Shown here one piece after another: positions 44,053 to 51,965 of a stretch of 64,000 nt of DNA. Positions within the stretch are counted from its first letter, which is position 1; each line of letters starts with the position of its first letter. A program made the translations under genes and the position numbers. The DNA is from SCTD01 sp963784675. Lineage in GTDB: Bacteria > Actinomycetota > Actinomycetes > Mycobacteriales > SCTD01. The notes under the pieces were generated by a model that searched no databases, was not told the origin of the DNA, and was given only the letters and a program-made list of their open reading frames with translations. The stretch covers positions 1 to 64,000 of the forward strand of contig CAWASE010000014.1 of NCBI GenBank assembly GCA_963784675.1, in the 5' to 3' direction.

Positions 44053-46254
44053 TCACAGCAGCAGGCGTCGGGCGCGGACGCTGCCCTCGAGCAGACCCGC
44101 CAGGCCGACGAGATCGCCCACCCCGATCTGCGCGGCCCGGACCGGACGCGGCCGGCCGGGACGCCCAGCGGCTCGTTGCCACGCCGAGACCGCCCACGGC
44201 GTGGCGAGCGCCAGCGGGCCGACGGTGCGCAGGGCCGCCGCCAGGACGACCCCTGCCACGCCGACGTCGACGAGCGCGCTGCGACGGCTCAGGAACACCC
44301 CCAGCACCGCGCCCCGGCGGAGCTCGGGCACCGCGCGGGCCAGCAGGGGGAACCCCCGCAGCCGGTGCCGCTCGTGCAGGTGGTCGCGATAGCTGCCGGG
44401 CAGCACCCGGTGCTCGACGACCGCCTGCGGTGCCGTGCGCACCTTCCCTCGGCGGGCGAGCCGGGCTCCCAGCAGCACGTCCTCGCCGAAGGCGCGTCCG
44501 GACAGCAGGCGGGCGGACGGGAAGCCTCCGACGGCGAGCACGTCGGCCCGCCGGCAGCCCAGGTTGGCGGTCTCGGTCAGTCCGGAGACGCCGGCGACGG
44601 ACAGCGTGCGCCCCCAGGGCCCGCCCCAGCCGTCCTGCTCCGGGCGGGTGAGGCCCTGCGCGACGGCCACCGCTGGATCGACCAGGGCCGCCGTCAGGGC
44701 GCTCAGCCAGCCAGGGGCGGGCAGGCAGTCGTCGTCGGTGAACGCCACGAGCGGCGCACGCGCGACGGCGAGCGCGGTGTTGCGAGGAACAGCCGGTCCG
44801 TCGTGGAAGGGCAGCCGCAGCACGGTCGCCGGCAGCGCGGTGCGGGCGACCCAGTCGGTGAGCACGTCCCACGTGTCGTCCGGTGAACCGTTGTCGCAGA
44901 CGACCACCTCGAACCGAGGATGGTCCTGCGCGTCCAGCCGCTGCAGCAGCCCGTGCAGGTAGCCGCTGCGCCCGTACGTCGAGACCACGACGGTGATCAC
45001 GACATCTGCCTTCTCGCAGGCACTCTCGCGCCGGTCCAGAACCTGCGAGGAGAGCACGGGGACAGGCAGGACGGACAGGTGCAGACGTTCCAGCACCGCC
45101 GCCAGCCGGTCCACGCCGTAGCGGTCGGCCGTGGCGCGACCGCCGACAGCCAGCCGTGCCCGCAGGGCCGGGTCCGCGGCCAGCCGATCGACCGCAGCCG
45201 CCAGGGCAGCGGGGTCCTCGTGCGGCACGACCAGGCAGTTGTCGAGGTCGGCGAGGAACTCAGCCGAGCCGCCGCGACGGGTGGCGACCACCGGCACGCC
45301 CTGCGTCATCGCCTCCAGCGGCACCAGCCCGAAGGGCTCCTCCCACGAGCTCGGGAACAGCACGGTGTCGGCGGCTGCGTACAGCGTCCGCACCTGGCTG
45401 CGCGGGACGGCCCCGATCTCGAGCCGGTCGCGCACGCCGAGGGAGTCGGCGAGGGCGAGCAGCGCGGCCAGGTGCTCGGGGTCGGCCACCCCCGCCAGGC
45501 GCAGGCGCGCGCCGGGCAGCAGGGCGAGCGCCTGCACGGCCGTCGCGAAGCCCTTGCGGGGTTCGATCCGGCCCACCCCCAGCAGACGCCCGCGCCAGGG
45601 CGGGCGCTCGTCGTCGACGACCGGGAAGTCGGCGGGGTCGACCCCGCTGCCGACCACCGTCGCGGCGGCGAGCTGCCAGCGCGTGGCCGTGCGGCAGCGC
45701 TCCAGCAGCCAGGCGCTGACGACGCTCTGCCGGGTCCGGTCCAGGTCCGGGACGTGCGTCGGGAGGCCGGTCAGCACAGCGCCGAGCGCCCGCACCGGCG
45801 CCGGACAGCGAGCCCAGCCGGCGAGCCAGGCATCAGCGCGCGGGCCGTAGACCGGCCATTCGTCGCAGAGGTTCAGCACCACCGGGACGCCTTGGCGCTG
45901 CACCTCGCTGAGCAGCGACAGCGGCATGCCGCCCAGGTGCCAGGCGGAGACGACGTCGGGCGCGGTGTCGGTCAGGGCCCGCCGCAGCGCCGTCCGGGAC
46001 CGTCGCTCCAGCGCCGCCCGCTCGCGCCACGGAGGCGTGCGGAAGCGGTGCTCGGACCAGTACCAGTCCAGCTCGCGGCGCACGTGCGGCTCGTCGACGC
46101 CCGCCTCGACCACGCCGCCGACGGTCGTCGAGGTCGTCAGGACGGTGACCTCGTGGCCGGCGGCCCGCCACCGGTCGACGACGTCGCGGCACGACATCTC
46201 GTAGCCACCGAGCGCGTTGGGCGGGTAGAGGTTGGACAGCACCAGGACGCGCAC
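44053..46254 (-). CDS. Fused glycosyltransferase: GT4 domain followed by GT2 domain
   Basis: 733 residues in one frame. Residues 1-385 are a GT4 enzyme: VLVLSNLYPPNALGGYEMSC, LLGVGRIEPRKGFATAVQAL, SSWEEPFGLVPLEAMTQGVP. From about 415 there is a complete GT2 enzyme: VITVVVSTYGRSGYLHGLLQ, VVVCDNGSPDDTW, FTDDDC, RAFGEDVLLGARL, then two hydrophobic helices. The linker (LSVLPVPVLSSQVLDRRESA) looks unstructured. A GTGA overlap is present exactly at the GT2 start, the same junction used between separate genes elsewhere here, so a single-base error that removed a stop is a real alternative to a true fusion. It lies 30 bases after the preceding GT2 gene. Confidence 0.83.
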   Translation of the reverse strand: MRVLVLSNLYPPNALGGYEMSCRDVVDRWRAAGHEVTVLTTSTTVGGVVEAGVDEPHVRRELDWYWSEHRFRTPPWRERAALERRSRTALRRALTDTAPDVVSAWHLGGMPLSLLSEVQRQGVPVVLNLCDEWPVYGPRADAWLAGWARCPAPVRALGAVLTGLPTHVPDLDRTRQSVVSAWLLERCRTATRWQLAAATVVGSGVDPADFPVVDDERPPWRGRLLGVGRIEPRKGFATAVQALALLPGARLRLAGVADPEHLAALLALADSLGVRDRLEIGAVPRSQVRTLYAAADTVLFPSSWEEPFGLVPLEAMTQGVPVVATRRGGSAEFLADLDNCLVVPHEDPAALAAAVDRLAADPALRARLAVGGRATADRYGVDRLAAVLERLHLSVLPVPVLSSQVLDRRESACEKADVVITVVVSTYGRSGYLHGLLQRLDAQDHPRFEVVVCDNGSPDDTWDVLTDWVARTALPATVLRLPFHDGPAVPRNTALAVARAPLVAFTDDDCLPAPGWLSALTAALVDPAVAVAQGLTRPEQDGWGGPWGRTLSVAGVSGLTETANLGCRRADVLAVGGFPSARLLSGRAFGEDVLLGARLARRGKVRTAPQAVVEHRVLPGSYRDHLHERHRLRGFPLLARAVPELRRGAVLGVFLSRRSALVDVGVAGVVLAAALRTVGPLALATPWAVSAWQRAAGRPGRPRPVRAAQIGVGDLVGLAGLLEGSVRARRLLL

Positions 46255-46284
46255 ACGCTCAGTGTCCCAGCGACCGCGGGCGGC

Positions 46285-47157
46285 TCAGCGCTGTGGGTCG
46301 ACCGGGCGCGAGCGCCGCAGCCCGAGGTGGTCGGGCACCTGCGACCACCAGAACCGCCGTAGGTCCGCGTCCCGGCGCGCGCCTGCCCGCGCGGCACCGG
46401 CGGCGTTCAGGACCTGCCAGGCGACGGCGCGGGGGCCGCCGAGATGACGGCGCACCACCCGGTTGGCGTTCGCGATCACGGCCCGCTCGCGCGTGCGGCC
46501 GTAGCGCTGGGCACCGGAGGCGTTGCCGACGTGCCGCACCACGGCGCCCGGGACCTCCCACACCTGCCAGCCGGCCTGCCGTGCCCGCCAGCACAGGTCC
46601 AGGTCCTCGGCGTACATGAACAGCCGCTCGTCGAAGCCGCCCAGCGACTGCCAGGCCTCGCGCCGCAGCAGCAGCGCGGCGCCGACCGCCCAGCCGACCT
46701 CGCGCGGGCCGGCCGCAGGGGGCAGCGGCCGCCGCCCCGCGCCCCGCAGCGACGGCAACGGGTGCACCCCCACCTCGAGCGTCCCGTCGGGCCGCAGCAG
46801 CGTGGGGGCCAGCACCGCTGCGCGGGGTCGTTGCGCGGCGGCCTCGAGGAGCGTCCGCACCGCTCCGGGCTCGGGCCAGGCGTCGGAGTTCAGCGCGAGG
46901 AACCACGGCGCGTCCGAACGGGCGAGCAACGTGTTGACGCCGGCCGCGAAGCCGACGTTGTGACCCACCTGGACGTCGACGTCCGGGAAGGCGCCGCGCA
47001 GCGCCTGCGCGGTGCCGTCCGTCGAGCCGTTGTCCCGCACCAGCACGTGCAGGTCGACGTCGTCGGACGCCTCGAGCAGGCGCCCGATCGCGTCGATCGT
47101 CAGGTCCCGGGTGTTCCAGCAGACGATGCCGACGTCGACCCTCGGACGGGTCGTCAC
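46285..47157 (-). CDS. Family 2 glycosyltransferase (rhamnosyltransferase-like)
   Basis: 290 residues. VDVGIVCWNTRDLTIDAIGR, LVRDNGSTDGTAQALR, GHNVGFAAGVNTLLA, FLALNSDAWPEPGA (NSDxW variant of DxD), VGAALLLRREAWQSLGGFDE and MYAEDLDLCWRARQAGW are the WcaA/RfbF-type rhamnosyltransferase pattern. It is second in the minus-strand operon, nine bases after the GH10 gene. The sugar is likely a deoxyhexose such as rhamnose by family analogy only. Confidence 0.9.
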   Translation of the reverse strand: MTTRPRVDVGIVCWNTRDLTIDAIGRLLEASDDVDLHVLVRDNGSTDGTAQALRGAFPDVDVQVGHNVGFAAGVNTLLARSDAPWFLALNSDAWPEPGAVRTLLEAAAQRPRAAVLAPTLLRPDGTLEVGVHPLPSLRGAGRRPLPPAAGPREVGWAVGAALLLRREAWQSLGGFDERLFMYAEDLDLCWRARQAGWQVWEVPGAVVRHVGNASGAQRYGRTRERAVIANANRVVRRHLGGPRAVAWQVLNAAGAARAGARRDADLRRFWWSQVPDHLGLRRSRPVDPQR

Positions 47158-47166
47158 CCGGGGGTG

Positions 47167-48291
47167 TCAGCCCCGGCGAGGGGCGCGCGCCAGGCTGGCT
47201 GCGGCGGCCGCGCGGGAGGGCTTCGGGGCGAGCTTCGGGTCGTAGAACAGCGGGCGCTGGGGCGTGCCGTCCTTGCGGGCGAAGCGGTCCTGCTCCGCGG
47301 TGTTCATCCAGGAGTACTTGTCGCCCAGCCCCCAGCTCACGATGCCCTCGACCGCCGGCTCGGACAGGACGGTGTCCAGGTAGCGCCGGTAGGAGTCGGC
47401 GACGCCGCGGTCACGGGCGGAGGTGTCGGTGGGCAGGCTGAGGTCGATCATGTCGAGCTCGGTGACGACGATCTTGAGCCCCATGGCGGCGACGCTGCGC
47501 AGGAAGGACTTGTGCTGCTTGGCGTCGAACTGGCGCTGGATGGCGGCCGCCTCCAGGTGCGCCTGGATGCCCAGGGCGTGGACCGGGATGTCGCGGGAGA
47601 GCAGGTCGTCGAGCACCTTCAGCACGACGCGCTGACGCGCCCGCGAATAGCCGTTGGTGTATTCCAGGTTGTACTCGTTGAGGACCAGCTGAGCGCTCGG
47701 GTCGGCCCGGTGGGCGATGGTGAAGGCGTTGTCGATGTAGCGCGGGCCGAGCATCTTGGCCCACGGCGTGGGGTAGTAGCCGTTGCCGTTGGTCGCCTCG
47801 TTGACGACGTCCCAGGAGAAGACGCGTCCCTTGTAGCGGCTGACGACCTTGGTGATGTGCTCCTCGAGGAGCGCCAGCGCGTTGCCGGGGTTGAACAGAG
47901 CCGGGACGTCGAACCACTTCGGGTTGCCGTTGTTCCAGGTGAAGCAGTTGCCGCGTACCCGGAGCCCGTCCTGCTCGGCCGTCGAGACCGCGAGGTCGGA
48001 CAGAGCCCAGCTGAAGACCTTCGGCGCCGGGCGCAGGGACGCCCACTTGAACTCGTTCTCGGGCGTGAAGACGGTGCACTGCTGCTTCACCAGCGACCGG
48101 TAGCCGCCGTCGGACAGCAGCGTGGTGATGGGCGCAGCGCTGCCGAAGTAACGACCCGACCGGCTGGCGAGCTGTCCCAGCGTCGGCTCGGCGGCGGCCG
48201 CGCCGCGGAGCACCTGCGCGGGGCCGAGCACCGAACCGGCGGCGGCCAGGACCGCGCCACGGCGGACCAGCTCGCGTCGGGTGAGGGACAT
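47167..48291 (-). CDS. Tat-exported GH10-family glycoside hydrolase (endo-xylanase-like)
   Basis: 374 residues. The signal has TRRELVRRG and a hydrophobic run (AVLAAAGSVLG), probably Tat. The GH10 barrel shows the acid/base Glu165 in SWDVVNEA and the nucleophile Glu279 in IVVTELDM. NEFKW, LNEYNLEY and GIQAHLE are also present. The usual HTLVWH segment reads RGNCFTWNNGNPKW here, so a conserved active-site His is Asn, suggesting a substrate other than plain xylan. ATG 48291 has GGAGG nine bases upstream. It heads an operon of glycosyltransferase and nucleotide-sugar genes, suggesting a role in trimming or releasing the polymer rather than in feeding. Confidence 0.9.
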   Translation of the reverse strand: MSLTRRELVRRGAVLAAAGSVLGPAQVLRGAAAAEPTLGQLASRSGRYFGSAAPITTLLSDGGYRSLVKQQCTVFTPENEFKWASLRPAPKVFSWALSDLAVSTAEQDGLRVRGNCFTWNNGNPKWFDVPALFNPGNALALLEEHITKVVSRYKGRVFSWDVVNEATNGNGYYPTPWAKMLGPRYIDNAFTIAHRADPSAQLVLNEYNLEYTNGYSRARQRVVLKVLDDLLSRDIPVHALGIQAHLEAAAIQRQFDAKQHKSFLRSVAAMGLKIVVTELDMIDLSLPTDTSARDRGVADSYRRYLDTVLSEPAVEGIVSWGLGDKYSWMNTAEQDRFARKDGTPQRPLFYDPKLAPKPSRAAAAASLARAPRRG

Positions 48292-48444
48292 GCGGGGGAG
48301 CCTCCGGGGCTGTCTGGGGCAGGGACCGTCCTGCTCGGGTCCAACGAGGTCCGGCGCGAAGGGTTGCGGGTCAGCAGCAGTCCCCGTCCGTGCGGGCCGG
48401 ATCGACCAGGCAGGGACTCGTCGGCCGGCGGCGAAGGTAGTGAG

Positions 48445-51225
48445 ATGTCGAACTTCACGCTGTTGCCACCCCGACCCGTCCGGCGGGGTCGCCCCGTGCT
48501 CGCGCTGAGCAGCGCGGCCGCCCTCGGACTGGCGCTGCTCGTGCTGCCGGCCGGGACGTCTGCCGCCTCCGACCCGGCGTCCAGCGCGCTGACCGTGCCG
48601 AGCACCCCCGGCACGGTCACGGCCCGCTACACCGGCACGGCGCCCGCGGGAGCCTTCGCGACGAGCGAGTGCCCGGCCGGCACGCCGCTCGGCGACGACC
48701 ACGACCTCACGCTCACCGTCCCGGCCGGGGCCTACAGCAAGGTCACCGCCTCGATCGCCTTCAAGGCGTCCTGGACCGAGGTGTCTCCGGCCGGCAACGA
48801 CCTCGTCCTCACCGTGTTCGACGCCGCCGGCAACGTCGTCGGCAACAGCGACGGAGGTGCGCCGGAGGAGAACGTCGCGCTGGTCGACCTGGCCGCCGGC
48901 ACCTACACCGCCACCGTGTGCGGCTTCGCCAACCCCAGCCCGCAGCCCTACGACGGCCTCCTGACCGTCCGGACCACGACGAAGGCCGCCGCCGGCTCCG
49001 CCGGACCCACGGTCGACACCGGCCTGGACTTCGCCGCGGGACAGGTCACCGACCCGCAGCGCTCGCAGGGCGAGTCCGCAGCCTTCGCCGACGCCTCCGG
49101 GGTGCTCTACAGCTGCGGCACCAACGGCGCCAGCAACGGCACCGACCACGGCTCGGTCTCGGTCGACGGCGGCCAGACCTGGAAGCCGCTGGGCACGGGG
49201 CCGGTAGCCCTCACCGGAACTGCGCAGGGCGGCGGCGACTGCGCCATCGGCACCGGCCAGGACCTCAACGCCGAGGGCAAGCGACAGCTGGCCTTCATCG
49301 GCCTGGGCCCGCTGACCGGCTTCTCGACGTTCAGCTCGCCCGACAACGGCCGCACCCTGCAGCGCTCGCCGGACCAGAACGGGCTGGAGAAGTTCAACCA
49401 GACCTCGCTGGTCGACCGGCAGTGGCTGGTGTTCACCGACGACAAGACGGTCTTCCTGAACTACAACGCGGCGGTCGCCAGCGCCCCTGGGCAGCCGGAC
49501 GGGCAGATCATCCAGAAGAGCACCGACGGCGGCCTCACCTACGGCCCGCAGCTGTCGGTCGCCACCGACGGCAGCCGCCTCGGTCAGATCCGCGCGATCA
49601 AGGAGGGCGTCGTCCCGGGCACCACCAAGGACGTCGTCTACTTCCCGTACAACAGCGGCACCAAGGTCAAGCTGGCCCTGAGCCTGGACGGCGGCGACAC
49701 CTGGTCGCAGTGCCTGGCCGTCGACGCCAAGGTCGACCCCACGGCCGGCTTCGTCACCGCCGACCACGACAGCGCCGGCAACATCTACGTCACCTACAGC
49801 GAGAAGGGCGACGGACGCGACACCTACCTCGTCGCGCTGAAGGCCGTCAACGTGCCCAAGTGCAAGGGGCCGAACCCCACGGCGCAGTCGGCCGACAACA
49901 ACACCGACCCCGGCTTCACCAAGAAGGTCCGGATGAACCGCGAGGGCGTCGAGACCACCGTGATGCCGTGGGTGGCCGCCGGCGGGGCGCCCGGCCGGGT
50001 CGCGGTCTCCTACTACGGCACCCCCAGCGTCGGGAACCCGGACCTCGGCGACTTCATCGCCACCTGGGACGTCTACGTCTCGCAGACCCTGGACGCGTTC
50101 GCCGAGACCCCGGCCATCGACCAGGTGAAGGCGACCACGCACCCGAACCACTACAACTCCATCTGCCTGAACGGCCTGGGGTGCAGCACCAGCGTCCCGG
50201 CAGGTGACCGGTCGCTCGTCGACTACTTCACGATGGCGTACGACCCGGTGACGGGCCGGCTGCTCATCGTGTTCAACCAGACGGCCAAGACCCCCTCGCA
50301 GGCCGAGGGCAACATCGCCGCGCCGACCGCGCTGGTGCAGCGCGCCGGACCGAGCAACAAGGGCGGCCGGCTGACGGCCGGTCCGCCGGTGCTGCGTACG
50401 TCCAGTCCCGACGTCAAGGGCGACGCCTTCGCACGCTGGACGACGAGCGACGGACTGCTGGGCAGTCCGACGACCTCGCTGCCGGGCGACAACCTGCCGG
50501 CGCTGGACCTGCTCGGGGTGAAGGTCGGCCCGCAGGTCGACCTCGACACCGGCGCCCCGGTGACCCAGGGGGGCGGCTTCACCGTGACGATGACCTACGA
50601 CGACCTGTCAGACGCTGCGCTGCAGGACGCCATGGCCACCGGCGGCGGGCTCTCGCTGGTCTACCTGTTCCGCTTCTTCGACGGATTCCAGCCCGGCGGC
50701 GTCGCGGCGTACTACGAGGGCGGAGCCTGGCGCTTCGGAGGCAACGACTACACCACCACCACCCGCAACCCGGGCGGCAACGTGCAGACCTATCCGGGCG
50801 GTGACGCCGTCCAGGGCAAGGTCGACGTCGACGCGGGCACCATCACGCTCTCGGTCCCGGCGGAGCAGGTCGAGGCGCTGGCGGGGTCGAGCGGTGCGGG
50901 CAAGACCCCCAGCGAGGTGCCGGCGGTCAAGGGCAGCCGCGTCTACGACGCCTCGGCCTGGACGTTCGTCAACCCGCTGCCGACCAGCGTCGCGCAGTCG
51001 TTCCTGTCGCAGGTCGACAACTCGGCGGCCTTCGACTTCACCGTGGGCTCGGTGCCGGCGGTCGCTACCCCGGTGACCGGTGCCCCGCCCGCCGCTGCGC
51101 CACCTGCTGCTGCGCCGTCGGGAGGGCGGCTGCCGGCCACCGGCGGTCTCGGCGCGCCGCTGCTGGCGGTCTCGCTGCTGGGGCTCGGCTGGGCGTTGGC
51201 CGTCCGGCGGCGCCGTACCGTCTGA
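48445..51225 (+). CDS. Large secreted Asp-box beta-propeller protein with LPATG cell-wall anchor
   Basis: 926 residues. Signal peptide at 1-41 (hydrophobic core ALSSAAALGLALLVLPAG). A beta-sandwich domain resembling pre-peptidase C-terminal or carbohydrate-binding modules follows. A sialidase/BNR-type propeller with four Asp-boxes comes next: SVDGGQTW near 238, SPDNGRTL near 297, STDGGLTY near 357 and SLDGGDTW near 413. A beta-rich domain, a Pro/Ala linker, LPATG near 896, a helix and RRRRT complete it. The catalytic Arg triad of true sialidases is not evident, so it may bind or cleave other ligands. It would be attached to peptidoglycan by a sortase. It is divergent from the GH10 gene across 153 bases. 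Confidence 0.85.
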   Translation: MSNFTLLPPRPVRRGRPVLALSSAAALGLALLVLPAGTSAASDPASSALTVPSTPGTVTARYTGTAPAGAFATSECPAGTPLGDDHDLTLTVPAGAYSKVTASIAFKASWTEVSPAGNDLVLTVFDAAGNVVGNSDGGAPEENVALVDLAAGTYTATVCGFANPSPQPYDGLLTVRTTTKAAAGSAGPTVDTGLDFAAGQVTDPQRSQGESAAFADASGVLYSCGTNGASNGTDHGSVSVDGGQTWKPLGTGPVALTGTAQGGGDCAIGTGQDLNAEGKRQLAFIGLGPLTGFSTFSSPDNGRTLQRSPDQNGLEKFNQTSLVDRQWLVFTDDKTVFLNYNAAVASAPGQPDGQIIQKSTDGGLTYGPQLSVATDGSRLGQIRAIKEGVVPGTTKDVVYFPYNSGTKVKLALSLDGGDTWSQCLAVDAKVDPTAGFVTADHDSAGNIYVTYSEKGDGRDTYLVALKAVNVPKCKGPNPTAQSADNNTDPGFTKKVRMNREGVETTVMPWVAAGGAPGRVAVSYYGTPSVGNPDLGDFIATWDVYVSQTLDAFAETPAIDQVKATTHPNHYNSICLNGLGCSTSVPAGDRSLVDYFTMAYDPVTGRLLIVFNQTAKTPSQAEGNIAAPTALVQRAGPSNKGGRLTAGPPVLRTSSPDVKGDAFARWTTSDGLLGSPTTSLPGDNLPALDLLGVKVGPQVDLDTGAPVTQGGGFTVTMTYDDLSDAALQDAMATGGGLSLVYLFRFFDGFQPGGVAAYYEGGAWRFGGNDYTTTTRNPGGNVQTYPGGDAVQGKVDVDAGTITLSVPAEQVEALAGSSGAGKTPSEVPAVKGSRVYDASAWTFVNPLPTSVAQSFLSQVDNSAAFDFTVGSVPAVATPVTGAPPAAAPPAAAPSGGRLPATGGLGAPLLAVSLLGLGWALAVRRRRTV

Positions 51226-51252
51226 GCCTCCGCGCGCGCCTTCTCGGGCACT

Positions 51253-51274
51253 CCCCAGCAGCAGGGTGCTGGGG
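51253..51274 (+). terminator. Hairpin after the beta-propeller gene, possible terminator
   Basis: CCCCAGCA-GCAGGG-TGCTGGGG forms a perfect 8-bp stem with a 6-base loop, 27 bases after the stop. The only following T residues are in ATTGCT, so it is not a textbook intrinsic terminator, but such U-poor hairpins are usual in actinomycetes. It also lies downstream of the convergent minus-strand gene ending at 51330 and could serve both. Confidence 0.5.
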
Positions 51275-51329
51275 ATTGCTCGAACTCTCTGCGGCGGGGC
51301 GGCGGCGCCGGGAGGCGGCGGGCCGGCGG

Positions 51330-51965
51330 TCAGACCGGGTCGACGACGCGGATCCAGACGGCCCGCCAGCCGTCGTAGGAGGCCTCCAGCACCGCCTGTC
51401 GCGGATCGGGCACGTCCAGCAGCCGGCCCGTGACGAGCGGCCGCAGCGGCGCGAGCCGGCGGTCGGCGAGCACCTCGTCGACCGTGGTGCGCTCGCCACC
51501 GACCACGAGCGCGTCCAGGCCGTCGACGGCGGGCAGCAGCACGCGTACGGCGGTGTCGGCGAAGGCCTGCTGGGCCACGCGCACCTGACCTTCCCGGCGA
51601 CGCGCGAAGCGCTGCTGCGACCACCCGCCGGCCGCCGAGCGACCGTGCACCTGCCGGGTCGTGATCTTGGAGGCTGTCAGGGTGGGACCGTCGAAAACGC
51701 CGCAGGCGCAACCGCCGAGGCGCGCGAGCAGCACCCCGACCAGGCGCGGACGCAGCACGTGCTCGACCAGGCCGACGTCCAGCGGCGGGAAGGGCACCTC
51801 GATCTCGGCGACGGCACCGTCCTCGGCCTGCAGGCGCACGGTGGTGGCGTCGGAGGTACGGGCGACCGGCCCGTGCCGGCTGGCGAAGCCGTCCACCCAG
51901 TGTTGCAGCCGCTCGGGCGACGTGGTCACCCAGCGGCCGCCGCCGGCGGCCGGACGCGAGCTCAT
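51330..51965 (-). CDS. acVLRF1-type (Vms1-like) peptidyl-tRNA release factor homologue
   Basis: 211 residues. The middle contains KITTRQVHGRSAAGGWSQQR followed by FARRRE (about residues 100-125). This is the loop of the actinobacterial VLRF1 family, related to eukaryotic Vms1/eRF1, where a conserved Gln in a GxxQ-like context helps hydrolyse the peptidyl-tRNA bond on stalled large ribosomal subunits. It is cytoplasmic and ribosome-associated by analogy. The C-terminus ends EASYDGWRAVWIRVVDPV. ATG 51965 overlaps the stop of the ABC exporter gene before it (ATGA), so it is translated together with the transporter pair. Assignment rests on motif recognition. Confidence 0.75.
   Translation of the reverse strand: MSSRPAAGGGRWVTTSPERLQHWVDGFASRHGPVARTSDATTVRLQAEDGAVAEIEVPFPPLDVGLVEHVLRPRLVGVLLARLGGCACGVFDGPTLTASKITTRQVHGRSAAGGWSQQRFARRREGQVRVAQQAFADTAVRVLLPAVDGLDALVVGGERTTVDEVLADRRLAPLRPLVTGRLLDVPDPRQAVLEASYDGWRAVWIRVVDPV

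Noticed and set aside
48292..50151. N-terminal extension of the GH10 frame antisense to the beta-propeller gene
   Set aside because: The GH10 signal peptide and ribosome site fix the start at 48291; the extension is Arg/Gly/Val-rich shadow coding.
48445..51225. Calling the beta-propeller protein a sialidase
   Set aside because: Asp-boxes alone are shared by many propellers, and I could not find the Arg triad or Tyr/Glu catalytic pair.
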